DNA of 64,000 nucleotides from an uncultured Oscillospiraceae bacterium (GTDB lineage: Bacteria; Bacillota; Clostridia; Oscillospirales; Acutalibacteraceae), in NCBI GenBank assembly GCA_902492895.1, contig CABUNG010000002.1, positions 124,001-188,000 on the forward strand, written 5' to 3'. Made by a program: the position numbers and the translations under genes. Positions within the stretch are counted from its first letter, which is position 1. Every line of letters starts with the position of its first letter. A model generated the notes under the pieces. The model was not told where the DNA came from, did no database searches, and saw only the letters and a list, made by a program, of their open reading frames with translations. Shown in pieces: positions 1 through 7,378 of this stretch.

Positions 1-192
1 GTATTCGTACGTGTATCCGGTATAGGCACCGTTTTCATCCAGATCGGTGATGCCGGCCTGCAGCGGATAGGCGATGCGCACGACGGTGCTTTCTTCAGCT
101 CCAGCCGCCAGGCTGCCCATGAAGACGGCCGAAACAAGGAGAAGGGCGAGCTGGCCCGCTAGATACGATACCGTTTTCTGTGTTCGATTCAT
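1..192 (-). CDS. Family 3 solute-binding-like secreted protein, N-terminal part
   Basis: Only the first 64 codons lie in the window; the gene continues past base 1. The ATG at 192 follows a strong Shine-Dalgarno (GGAGGAGA). The peptide starts MNRTQKTVSYLAG, runs through a hydrophobic segment to a likely signal-peptidase site near SLAAGA, and continues VVRIAYPLQAGITDLDENG and then YTGYTYEY. That pattern (a short strand, then D-E-N-G-x-Y-x-G-Y-x-x-E-Y) is typical of family 3 periplasmic binding domains (SBP_bac_3), either free-standing or as the sensor of Clostridia histidine kinases and diguanylate cyclases. The rest is missing, so transporter and sensor cannot be told apart. Confidence 0.7.
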   Translation of the reverse strand, partial: MNRTQKTVSYLAGQLALLLVSAVFMGSLAAGAEESTVVRIAYPLQAGITDLDENGAYTGYTYEY

Positions 193-243
193 ATGGCATC
201 TCCTCCGGCGCCCGCACACGCACCCTTGCTCACATACCTATTT

Positions 244-272
244 AGTATAGCAAAGAAGGCGGCAAAGTGCAA
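244..272 (-). promoter_or_regulatory. Sigma-A promoter for the gene at 1-192
   Basis: On the minus strand TTGCAC (272-267) and TATACT (249-244) are separated by exactly 17 bp and lie about 50 bp upstream of the ATG at 192. Confidence 0.7.
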
Positions 273-376
273 GAGGCCGCCGCAGGACGGCTTGGATCCG
301 GACTGAAAAAAGCCGTGTTTTTCCGCTTGCGGCCACGACGAAAACCGGCCGGAAGGGGCCCTGAAAACACAGCGAG

Positions 377-405
377 TTGAAACCGCCTGTCCGGCCTGTT
401 ATAAT
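377..405 (+). promoter_or_regulatory. Sigma-A promoter upstream of the broken GNAT gene
   Basis: TTGAAA (377-382) and a perfect TATAAT (400-405) with a 17-bp spacer. A second candidate, TTGTTT (418-423) with TATAAA (440-445), lies just downstream. Both point at the truncated acetyltransferase, so the promoter may now transcribe a dead gene. Confidence 0.7.
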
Positions 406-502
406 AAAAACGGCCGTTTGTTTATATTGCCGAACCATGTATAAAAAGGAACTCGTATAGCCACTTGCATTTTCGAGCACGATATCTTTGGAAAGGAAAA
501 CG

Positions 503-718
503 ATGAACACACCAACGCTTAAAACGGAACGGCTTATTTTAAGACGATTTACCGAAAAGGATTTGAAAGCCCTATATACACTTTACAGTGATGAAGAAGT
601 CAATCGGTTTTTGCCATGGTTCCCATTCAAAACCCATGGCAGACGCCGCGTTATTTTATAAGAATCGATTGGAAAGTCAGTACCGTCAGGGGGTCAAAAA
701 ACAACCCCCTTCAGCATG
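503..718 (+). pseudogene. GNAT acetyltransferase (RimJ/RimL-like) remnant, frameshifted and truncated
   Basis: The ATG at 503 has a good ribosome site (GAAAGGAAAA). The first residues, MNTPTLKTERLILRRF, then EKDLKALYTLYSDEEVNRFL, are the classical N-terminus of a RimJ/RimL-type N-acetyltransferase. The frame stops at 661 after 52 codons. If one C of the CCC run at 633-635 is skipped, the family sequence carries on (KTMADAALFYKNRLESQYRQ) to about 690, after which similarity ends and the frame stops at 716-718. The acetyl-CoA-binding domain is absent, so the gene carries both a one-base insertion and a 3' truncation. The remnant is more AT-rich than its neighbours. Confidence 0.8.
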
Positions 719-1313
719 ATCCTATCGTGAGATAAGCACCCGGCATTCTGTGTTTCGCACTTTCCGGGTCAGTTGCATCGTAGGTAAGCCAGCCGATATC
801 CAGCGCCTCTTTAAACACCGACTCACGTGGGAACATCAAATTCCCCACGGCATGCTGGACGGCAAACTCATCGTCCTTAAGAAAAAACGGTACTTCGGCA
901 AGTACGGCCTCGCGGCACACCTTATACTGCAATTCAAACAATTCTAAAACTGGCGCGATAAGTCGATCATACTCCGCTTGCTGTTCGGATGTCAATGGCT
1001 TTATTTTGTCGGCAAATGATACCCAGATGGTTGGGATAAGCGCCTCACCATCTTTTTTTACATAGCCAAAAGCAATCAACTCTTCCACTAGAGCAGCGGG
1101 AGCTTTCTTCGGAGTTTTACATGCAACCGCCACGAATGCGTGCAGCTGTTCGAGTGACAAGAAGTCTGCAGTCTGCTCGTTAATCTTTTTGTAGTTGAAC
1201 TTATACTGTCCAAACTGATAATGGTAGCCTCCGCTGTTGCATTCGGGAGTTTCGCCGCAACCATGAAGACCCACAAAAGGCGGACGGGCTACGGAACAAT
1301 CCTCCAATCCCAT
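711..1313 (-). CDS. Unrecognised protein, probably 5'-truncated
   Basis: A 200-codon frame starting MGLEDCSVARPPF. The same frame stays open upstream to a stop near 1370 and reads sensibly there (ENGTRIQLIRPNGGQWDL), but I see no start codon with a ribosome site in that extension, so the true N-terminus may have been lost. Visible features are several cysteines (CSVARP, GCGETPEC), an aromatic stretch (YHYQFGQYKFNYKKI) and a helical, acidic C-terminal half. I recognise no domain. Its 3' end overlaps the 3' end of the GNAT remnant, so the two fragments meet tail to tail at a junction near 690-718. Low GC suggests foreign origin. It may be non-functional. Confidence 0.45.
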   Translation of the reverse strand: MGLEDCSVARPPFVGLHGCGETPECNSGGYHYQFGQYKFNYKKINEQTADFLSLEQLHAFVAVACKTPKKAPAALVEELIAFGYVKKDGEALIPTIWVSFADKIKPLTSEQQAEYDRLIAPVLELFELQYKVCREAVLAEVPFFLKDDEFAVQHAVGNLMFPRESVFKEALDIGWLTYDATDPESAKHRMPGAYLTIGSC

Positions 1314-1574
1314 GAGATCCCACTGCCCGCCATTTGGTCGAATCAGTTGAATCCGTGTACCGTTTTCTCATGAAAGGCTCACCAAGTTATCGACGATAGA
1401 CTCATTCACCTCATTCATGAAAAAAAGATGCTTTGGAAATTTTTGCGGCAAGACTTATAACCAAAACGGACTGGCAGCGCAGAGGGGTGTTGTGGGCGCT
1501 TACAAGCAAACAGCGGAAGCAGACGTGACCCGTTTCGAGGGAGCGGGCGGATGATATTTTTTACTGCCGAAAGC

Positions 1575-1613
1575 AAAAAAAACGTCGGAGCAAAGCGGAC
1601 TTTGCTCCGACGT
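1575..1613 (-). terminator. Intrinsic terminator of tRNA-Leu
   Basis: A perfect 14-bp stem (1582-1595 with 1600-1613) and a 4-nt loop are followed on the minus strand by a run of T (complement of the A run at 1575-1582). The hairpin starts at the CCA end of the tRNA. Confidence 0.9.
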
Positions 1614-1699
1614 GGTGCCGGTGGCCGGACTCGAACCGGCACGGTGTCGCCACCGGTGGATTTTGAGTCCACTACGTCTGCCAATTCCATCACACCGGC
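1613..1699 (-). tRNA. tRNA-Leu (anticodon CAA)
   Basis: An 87-nt class II tRNA with encoded CCA. The acceptor stem GCCGGTG (from 1699) pairs with CACCGGC before ACCA at 1613. The anticodon stem GTGGA/TCCAC encloses the loop CTCAAAA, giving anticodon CAA, which reads UUG. The long variable arm and the TTCGAGTCC T-loop are both visible. Confidence 0.95.
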
Positions 1700-1718
1700 A
1701 TGTGTGAAAAACAAAAAT

Positions 1719-1747
1719 AGTATACACGAAACGTCAATAAAAAGCAA
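1719..1747 (-). promoter_or_regulatory. Promoter of tRNA-Leu
   Basis: On the minus strand TTGCTT (1747-1742), a 17-bp spacer and TATACT (1724-1719), about 20 bp before the tRNA 5' end. Confidence 0.7.
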
Positions 1748-1770
1748 GGGGTTTTTCCGCGGCTTTTCGG

Positions 1771-1799
1771 TTGCAGAAAAGGTCGAATCATGGTACACT
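1771..1799 (+). promoter_or_regulatory. Promoter of pyrB
   Basis: TTGCAG (1771-1776), a 17-bp spacer and TACACT (1794-1799), 45 bp before the pyrB start. There is no room for a long attenuator leader. Confidence 0.65.
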
Positions 1800-1843
1800 A
1801 TATCCGATCTGCAAACGGCCTGTCATGAAGGAGAGGATCGACC

Positions 1844-2914
1844 ATGCCGTCACGCCATCTCATCGACATCACCGATTTATCCGCGCAGGAATGGGAGGAC
1901 ATCACCCGTCTCGCCTGCGATATCGGCTCTCATTTGGACGATTATTACGGCGTGTGCCGGGGGAAGATCCTGGCCACGCTGTTTTATGAGCCCTCCACCC
2001 GCACCCAGATGTCCTTTCAGACCGCCATGCTGCGGCTGGGCGGGCGGATCATCGGGTTCGACAATCCGGCGAACTCCTCGGTTTCCAAAGGGGAATCCTT
2101 GAAAGATACCATCCGGGTGGTCAGCGGCTACGCGGACATCATCGCTATGCGGCATCCGGTGGCCGGGGCCGCCCTGGCCGCCTCGCTGTATTCCCGCGTA
2201 CCCGTCATCAACGCGGGGGACGGGGGACATCTCCATCCCACTCAGACGCTCACCGATATGGTGACGCTCCGCCAGGAAAAGGGACGGTTCGATCATCTGT
2301 GCATCGGGCTGTGCGGCGATCTCAAAAACGGCCGGACGGTTCATTCCCTCATCCGCGCGATGGCGGCTTTCCCGGGCAACTCCTTTGTGCTCATCTCCAC
2401 ACCCGATCTGGGTATCCCGCCCTACATCAAGGATTTTCTGGCAGCGGCGGGCTGTTCGTATACGGAAATGGACAATCTGGCCGATGCGATGCCGCTGCTC
2501 GACGTGCTGTATATGACCCGCATCCAGCGGGAGCGCTTCGCTTCCGCCGAGGAATACGAGCGTCAGAAGGGCGTTTATGTGCTCGACGGCGCGAAAATGA
2601 AGCAGGCGAAACGCGATCTGATCGTTCTGCATCCGCTGCCGCGGGTGGACGAGATCACCGTCGAGGTGGACGACGATCCGCGGGCGAAGTACTTTGAGCA
2701 GACGGAATACGGGCTTTACGCCCGGATGGCCCTGATTGCCAAGATGCTGGAGGGCGAACAGAAACGCCTCGATCCGGTCCCGGTCAGACAGGCCTTCCGC
2801 TGCGGGAACCCGCACTGCATCACACATAAAGAACCCTATCTGCCCCCACTGTTTGAGAAGGCTGGTGATCTGGTTGTCTGCCGATACTGCGAAGAGCGTA
2901 CCCTGCTCCCTTGA
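1844..2914 (+). CDS. pyrB: Aspartate carbamoyltransferase with fused PyrI-type zinc domain
   Basis: Condenses carbamoyl phosphate and aspartate, the committed step of pyrimidine synthesis. The 356-aa protein shows the carbamoyl-phosphate motif FYEPSTRTQMSF near residue 48, HPTQTLTDM near 131 and HPLPRVDEI near 266, so residues 1 to about 305 form a complete catalytic chain. The last 40 residues are an extra module with Cys320, Cys325, Cys346 and Cys349 (CX4C-X20-CX2C, starting FRCGNPHCITHKEP). This matches the zinc domain of the separate regulatory chain PyrI, but the nucleotide-binding allosteric domain is absent. The start is set by AAGGAGAGGA before the ATG. The reductase gene follows almost at once. 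No separate pyrI or other pyr gene is in the window. Confidence 0.95.
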   Translation: MPSRHLIDITDLSAQEWEDITRLACDIGSHLDDYYGVCRGKILATLFYEPSTRTQMSFQTAMLRLGGRIIGFDNPANSSVSKGESLKDTIRVVSGYADIIAMRHPVAGAALAASLYSRVPVINAGDGGHLHPTQTLTDMVTLRQEKGRFDHLCIGLCGDLKNGRTVHSLIRAMAAFPGNSFVLISTPDLGIPPYIKDFLAAAGCSYTEMDNLADAMPLLDVLYMTRIQRERFASAEEYERQKGVYVLDGAKMKQAKRDLIVLHPLPRVDEITVEVDDDPRAKYFEQTEYGLYARMALIAKMLEGEQKRLDPVPVRQAFRCGNPHCITHKEPYLPPLFEKAGDLVVCRYCEERTLLP

Positions 2915-2918
2915 GCGG

Positions 2919-3464
2919 GTGCTGGTGATATTGGGCTCCCCCCATCCGCATGGCCCGACGGCGCGGCTGACCAAGGCGTTGCTGGACTTTCTGCCCGCGG
3001 GGACGCATACGATGGTATGGGACTGTTTTGACCGGATGCCGCTTCCCTGCGACGACTGCGGTTACTGCAAGCGGCGGGAGGGCTGCTCCAAGCGGGATCT
3101 CGACGGCTTTTATGCGGAACTGGAGGCGGCTGACCTGCTGGTGTTTGCGACACCGGTGTACCATCGCTCCTTTCCCGCGCCCATGAAAGCGGTGCTCGAC
3201 CGGCTGCAGCGGTATTGGTCGGCGAGGTTTATCCTGGGGATCCGCCCGCCGATCCGGAAACCCAAAAAAGGCTTGCTGCTGACGGTGTCGGGAAGCCCGT
3301 CCGACGAGGGCGGGCGGCTGATTGAGCAGCAGCTGGCGCCTCATCTCACGGTTCTGAACACAGTGCTCGCCGGAGCGGTGCACGCCGTGAACGCAGACGC
3401 CGGGGTTCCGCTCGACGAGGCGGAGGCACAGATGCGGACCATCCTGCAAACCATATATGGATAG
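2919..3464 (+). CDS. NADPH-dependent FMN reductase / iron-sulfur flavoprotein-like
   Basis: A flavodoxin-fold protein of about 181 residues. It opens with strand and phosphate loop (VLVILGSPHPHGPTARL), has a compact cysteine motif CDDCGYCKRREGC (CX2CX2CX5C) near residue 43, and the flavin-loop pattern FATPVYHRSFPAPMKAVLDR near 76. In the Isf family this cysteine spacing binds a [4Fe-4S] cluster next to FMN; that it does so here is inference. The GTG at 2919 gives MLVILGSP but has no strong ribosome site, so translational coupling to pyrB, which stops 4 bp upstream, is likely. GTG at 2925 or an upstream start inside pyrB is possible. Confidence 0.75.
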   Translation: MLVILGSPHPHGPTARLTKALLDFLPAGTHTMVWDCFDRMPLPCDDCGYCKRREGCSKRDLDGFYAELEAADLLVFATPVYHRSFPAPMKAVLDRLQRYWSARFILGIRPPIRKPKKGLLLTVSGSPSDEGGRLIEQQLAPHLTVLNTVLAGAVHAVNADAGVPLDEAEAQMRTILQTIYG

Positions 3465-3475
3465 GGAGGACGGGT

Positions 3476-3961
3476 ATGGATCTCTATATTCGCCAGCGGG
3501 TGTTTGCCTGGGGAGACAAATACGATATAACCGATGACCAGGAGAGGCCGGTGTTCCGGGTGGAGGGCGAGGTCTTCACCTTCGGCGCAAAGCTGCATCT
3601 GTACGACCTGAAGGGACAGGAGCTGTACTATGTGGAGCAGGAACTGTTCCACTTCATGCCCCGCTATACCGTTTATAAAGGCCGGACGGCGATGGCTTCG
3701 GTCCGGAAGAATTTTACCCTGTTCGGCCACAGCCTCACGGTCGAAAGCGGATATGGGCGCTTTGATATCGAGGGCAGCGTGTTCGGCTGGGATTTCCGGA
3801 TCCTGTACAACGGCGGAGAGGTGGCGACCGTTGAAAAGGCGCTCCTCTCCTGGGGCGATACCTATCGCCTGCACATGGACGTCGGAAACGGCGATCCCGC
3901 GTTTCTCTGCGCGCTGGTCGCCGCCATCGACAACTGTGTACACAACGAGAACCGGAACTGA
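3476..3961 (+). CDS. LURP-one-related (LOR/tubby-like fold) protein
   Basis: A 161-aa protein made of short amphipathic strands (MDLYIRQRVFAWGDKYDI, then repeats such as FTFGAKLHLYDLKGQELYY and FTLFGHSLTVE). This matches the LURP-one-related family, a single-domain tubby-like beta-barrel common in Firmicutes. The molecular function of the bacterial members is not established. There is no signal peptide or membrane segment, so it is probably cytosolic or membrane-peripheral. The ATG has TAGGGAGGACGGGT upstream, and the gene starts 11 bp after the reductase stop, as the last gene of the pyrB operon. Confidence 0.75.
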   Translation: MDLYIRQRVFAWGDKYDITDDQERPVFRVEGEVFTFGAKLHLYDLKGQELYYVEQELFHFMPRYTVYKGRTAMASVRKNFTLFGHSLTVESGYGRFDIEGSVFGWDFRILYNGGEVATVEKALLSWGDTYRLHMDVGNGDPAFLCALVAAIDNCVHNENRN

Positions 3962-3962
3962 C

Positions 3963-3996
3963 ACACCGCCGCGATTCGGATGAATCGCGGCGGTGT
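3963..3996. terminator. Bidirectional terminator between converging operons
   Basis: A perfect 15-bp stem (3963-3977 with 3982-3996) and 4-nt loop immediately after the LURP-one gene. CTTT follows on the plus strand and TGT on the minus strand. It lies between the pyrB operon and the convergent gatCAB operon, 34 bp from the gatB stop. Confidence 0.75.
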
Positions 3997-4029
3997 CTTT
4001 GCCAGGGGGCGGCAGCGCAGGCCGGCCTA

Positions 4030-5454
4030 TCAGGGTCTCAGCATCTCCCGCAGCAGGGCTTCCGCCTGCCGGGGATCCGCTCCGCCCTTCGTGTCCCGCA
4101 TAACGCATCCAATCAGGGCCTTCAGCGCCTTTTCTTTGCCGTTTTGGATGTCCCGGACCGCTTCAGGATGAGCGGAGATGACCTCGCGGCAAAGGGCGGC
4201 GAGACGCTCCCCGTCCACCTTATCCGCGTCCAGTTCGGTCAGCAGATCGGCGGGGGTGCGGCCGGTGTCCAGCATACGCTCGAGCAATATCCGGACCTGG
4301 CCGCTCCGTATCCGTCCGCTGTCGGACAAAACGGCGAGCTCCCGCAGGGAGTCCGCCGCAACCGGCAGCGGCTCCTGTTCCCTTGCGGCCTCGGAGCCGA
4401 GCTTCCGGAAGACGCCGTCTAGAATCAAGCGGGCCACCGTGGCCGGACAGGCGCCTTTGGACGCCTCATCGAACAGGTCGGCGATGGGACGGTGCCGCAC
4501 GAGCAGGCGGGCGTCGGCCTCGGACAGGCCGTATACCCCGGTATACCGCGCGAAACGGGCCGCCGGTAGTTCGGGCAGGGAGGCCCGCAGCCGCTCGATT
4601 TCGTCATCGGACAGCCGGACGGCCGGGAGGTCGGGTTCCCGGAAATACCGGTAATCGTCCGCGTCCTCCTTGCCGCGCATCCTCTTGGTGGTGCCGGTTT
4701 TCTCATCGAAACGGCGCGTTTCCTGCTCGACGGCGCCGCCTAAGGCGAGCAGAGCCGCCTGTCGCTCGCGTTCATACGCCACAGCTTTTTCGAGAAACGA
4801 AAAGGAATTCAGATTCTTGATTTCGGTCCGGGTGCCGAGGGCGGAGGCTCCCATCGGCCGGACCGACAGATTGACGTCGCAGCGCAGAGAGCCCTCCTGC
4901 ATGTTGCCGTCGGAAATCCCGAGATGCCGCATCAGCAGCCGGATCGACTCCAGATATTCCCGCATTTCGGCCGCGCTGCGGAAATCCGGTTCGGTGACGA
5001 TTTCGATCAGCGGGACGCCGGCCCGGTTGTAGTCGATGAGGGTTTTGCCCTGTCGGTGGAGGAGCTTGCCCGCGTCCTCCTCGAGATGGATGCGGGCGAT
5101 CCGGATCACCCGGCCGTTCGAAAGCGTGAGATGCCCGTTTTCGCAGAGCGGGCGGTCGAACTGGGTGATTTGATATCCTTTCGGGAGATCGGGATAGGCG
5201 TAATTCTTCCGGTCCATATACGAAACCGGCCGGATGCGGCAGTTTGTCGCAAGCCCCGCCAGAACCGCGAAGCGCACGGCCTCCCGGTTCAGACGGGGAA
5301 GGGCTCCCGGCAGCCCGAGGCAGACCGGGCAGCAGTGGGTGTTGGGCTCGCCGCCGAAGGCTGCGGAACAGCCGCAGAAAAGCTTCGATTTGGTGGCAAG
5401 CTCGACATGGGTTTCCAGCCCGCCGACCAGTTCATACGGCGCGGAAGCGGTCAT
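4030..5454 (-). CDS. gatB: Aspartyl/glutamyl-tRNA amidotransferase subunit B
   Basis: The tRNA-binding and kinase subunit of GatCAB, which turns Glu-tRNA(Gln) or Asp-tRNA(Asn) into Gln-tRNA(Gln) or Asn-tRNA(Asn). The 474-aa product has the usual length and the expected start (YELVGGLETHVELATKSKLF), the cysteine cluster CGC followed by NTHCCPVCLGLPG, YMDRKNYAYPDLPKGYQITQ and the GatB/YqeY C-terminal domain (KALKALIGCVMRDTKGGADP). The start at 5454 overlaps the gatA stop as ATGA, indicating coupled translation. A longer frame to 5484 exists but would run into gatA and lacks family similarity there. Confidence 0.95.
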   Translation of the reverse strand: MTASAPYELVGGLETHVELATKSKLFCGCSAAFGGEPNTHCCPVCLGLPGALPRLNREAVRFAVLAGLATNCRIRPVSYMDRKNYAYPDLPKGYQITQFDRPLCENGHLTLSNGRVIRIARIHLEEDAGKLLHRQGKTLIDYNRAGVPLIEIVTEPDFRSAAEMREYLESIRLLMRHLGISDGNMQEGSLRCDVNLSVRPMGASALGTRTEIKNLNSFSFLEKAVAYERERQAALLALGGAVEQETRRFDEKTGTTKRMRGKEDADDYRYFREPDLPAVRLSDDEIERLRASLPELPAARFARYTGVYGLSEADARLLVRHRPIADLFDEASKGACPATVARLILDGVFRKLGSEAAREQEPLPVAADSLRELAVLSDSGRIRSGQVRILLERMLDTGRTPADLLTELDADKVDGERLAALCREVISAHPEAVRDIQNGKEKALKALIGCVMRDTKGGADPRQAEALLREMLRP

Positions 5455-6902
5455 ATCGTCACCCCCTGTATCGCCCGGGTGCACAGGAAGGCGCCGTCCG
5501 TTTCCCGCTCAAACCGATGGGCGGCGTTGAGCAGAAGCGCCTCCGAAAAGGCCGGGCCGATGAGCTGCATGCCGATGGGCAGCCCCTTTTTGTCAAAGCC
5601 GCAGGGGACGGACAGAGCCGGCAGCCCGGCCAGGCTGGCCGGCGCCGTGCACAGATCCGTCCGGTAAAGGTCCGCCGGATTCATGGCGGAACCGCAGGGG
5701 AAGGCGGTGGAGGGAGCCGTGGGCATGAGCAGCAGATCGCAGGAAGAGAAAACGTCCTCGAACCAGCGGATGAGCCAGCGGCGCAGGGTCTGCGCCCGCT
5801 TATAATACGCATCCGCGTATCCCGCGCTCAGGACATAGGTGCCGAGCAGGATACGCCGCTGCACCTCCCGGCCGAAGCCCTCGCTGCGGGCGCGGCGGAT
5901 GCCGCCGTCCGCGGGGACGGGACCGGTGCGGATACCGTCGTACCGCGCGAGGTTGGAGGAGGCTTCGGCGCTTGCGAGAATATAATACGCCGAAAGAGCG
6001 GGTGCGAGGTCCGGCAGCGATCTTTCCACGGTTTCGGCGCCCATGCCGCGGAAAACGGCGGCGGCCTGTTCCAGCGCCTGCTCCACCTCTGGCTCTAGAC
6101 CGTCCAGGCCGGCGGAGAGAAGCCCGATCCGCCGCCCCCGGAGATCCCGGCCGAGTGAGGCGGAGGCGGACGGCCCCTGCCGTCCGGTACAGGTGGCATC
6201 CCGGTCGTCCGGGACGGCGATGGCGTCGAAAACCAGGGCGGCGTCCGCCGCCGTGACGGTCAGGGGACCGATCACATCGAGGCTCGAGGCATAGGCGATC
6301 AGACCGGTGCGGGGGACCGCGCCGTAGGTGGGCTTCAGACCGGTGAGCCCGCAGAAGGCGGCCGGCAGCCGAACCGATCCGCCCGTGTCGGTCCCCAGCC
6401 CATAGGCGGCAAGGCACCCCCCCACGGCGGACGCGGTGCCGCTCGAGCTGCCGCCCGGGACATAACCGGGAGCGGACGGATGACCGGCGGCGCCGAAGCG
6501 GGACGTCTCGCCGGTCGATCCCATGGCGAACTCATCCATGTTGGTTTTGCCGAGCAGAACGGCGTTTTCCCGCTTCAGGATCTCCCAGGCCGCGGCGTCG
6601 TAAACCGGACGGTACTCTTCCAGCATCCGGGAGGCACAGGTGGTCCGGATGCCCTTGGTGGACAGATTGTCCTTGAGGGCCATGGGAATCCCCTCGAGCG
6701 GGCGGAGCGGCTCCCCGGCCGCCCGCTTTTGATCCACCCGCCGGGCGGTGTCCATCGCTTCGCCGGGCGTCAGGGTGATATAGGCGTTCAGACGGGGATT
6801 GTCCCGTCCGGCGGCGTCCAGATACGCGGCCGTCAGCTCGGTGCAGGAGAGACGTCCGCACACGAGTGCGTCGTGCAGGGCGGACAGCGGCGAAGGCATC
6901 AT
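5451..6902 (-). CDS. gatA: Aspartyl/glutamyl-tRNA amidotransferase subunit A
   Basis: The glutaminase subunit of GatCAB. It is a 483-aa amidase-signature protein with the catalytic lysine in GIPMALKDNLSTKG near residue 78, the glycine/serine-rich stretch GGSSSGTASAVGG near 150 and GTDTGGSVRLPAAFCG near 171 supplying the cis-Ser and nucleophile Ser of the Ser-Ser-Lys triad, then LKPTYGAVPR. It starts ATGATG overlapping the gatC stop by 4 bp, and its own stop overlaps gatB. Length and motifs are normal. Confidence 0.96.
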   Translation of the reverse strand: MMPSPLSALHDALVCGRLSCTELTAAYLDAAGRDNPRLNAYITLTPGEAMDTARRVDQKRAAGEPLRPLEGIPMALKDNLSTKGIRTTCASRMLEEYRPVYDAAAWEILKRENAVLLGKTNMDEFAMGSTGETSRFGAAGHPSAPGYVPGGSSSGTASAVGGCLAAYGLGTDTGGSVRLPAAFCGLTGLKPTYGAVPRTGLIAYASSLDVIGPLTVTAADAALVFDAIAVPDDRDATCTGRQGPSASASLGRDLRGRRIGLLSAGLDGLEPEVEQALEQAAAVFRGMGAETVERSLPDLAPALSAYYILASAEASSNLARYDGIRTGPVPADGGIRRARSEGFGREVQRRILLGTYVLSAGYADAYYKRAQTLRRWLIRWFEDVFSSCDLLLMPTAPSTAFPCGSAMNPADLYRTDLCTAPASLAGLPALSVPCGFDKKGLPIGMQLIGPAFSEALLLNAAHRFERETDGAFLCTRAIQGVTI

Positions 6903-7180
6903 AGCGTCTCCTCCCGTCTGTCCGGAACCGTGAAAAACCCGTCCTCGCCGCCCCCGGCCGCTGCGAGAAGGGCGCCGCGGTCAAAAGAGGGCCGGATACG
7001 GTCTTCCCGCGGGGGGAGTCCGGTATTCTCGGATTCTTCCGGCGTGCAGACAGGCAGGGTGCGGACGGCGTCCGCAAAGGCCACGATTCCGGCCATGTCG
7101 GCCGTCAGGGCTTCCAGTCCCTCATCGGGAATCTCCAGCATCGCCAGCCGAAGCATGTCCCGCATCTCGTTTTGATCCAC
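6899..7180 (-). CDS. gatC: Aspartyl/glutamyl-tRNA amidotransferase subunit C
   Basis: The small linker that holds GatA and GatB together. With the GTG at 7180 the product has 93 residues, the usual GatC length: MDQNEMRDMLRLAMLEIPDE, then the pattern GIVAFADAVRTLPV and the family tail with F-x-V-P (FFTVPDRREETL). The GTG has AAGGGAG at the right distance. The open frame runs further upstream to 7291 but that part is promoter DNA. First gene of the gatCAB operon. Confidence 0.9.
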   Translation of the reverse strand: MDQNEMRDMLRLAMLEIPDEGLEALTADMAGIVAFADAVRTLPVCTPEESENTGLPPREDRIRPSFDRGALLAAAGGGEDGFFTVPDRREETL

Positions 7181-7216
7181 TGCGCCGCGCTCCCTTCCGC
7201 CGTTCCGTTTGGGAAG

Positions 7217-7245
7217 AGTATACCATGCGGGCGGAAACTTCTCAA
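7217..7245 (-). promoter_or_regulatory. Promoter of gatCAB
   Basis: On the minus strand TTGAGA (7245-7240), a 17-bp spacer and TATACT (7222-7217), about 37 bp before the GTG of gatC. Confidence 0.75.
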
Positions 7246-7298
7246 CCGGTTCCGGAACAACCGGCCGGGGCAGATTCCGGGAAATCCGCATATCCCCA

Positions 7299-7327
7299 TT
7301 GACAAACCGGGGCGGATGGGGGAGAAT
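7299..7327 (+). promoter_or_regulatory. Promoter of the LamG surface-protein operon
   Basis: Perfect TTGACA (7299-7304), a 17-bp spacer and GAGAAT (7322-7327), 52 bp before the ATG at 7379. It is divergent from the gatCAB promoter. Confidence 0.65.
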
Positions 7328-7378
7328 AGACAGAGAAAGCCCCCCTTGTGGAGTAACCTTTCGGAAAGGCTGGCAACC

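Noticed and set aside
238..510. A 90-codon minus-strand frame
   Set aside because: It overlaps two good promoters and shows no family pattern or ribosome site.
1551..2102. A plus-strand frame of 183 codons across tRNA-Leu and the start of pyrB
   Set aside because: It covers a terminator, a tRNA on the other strand and the pyrB promoter, and has no family similarity.
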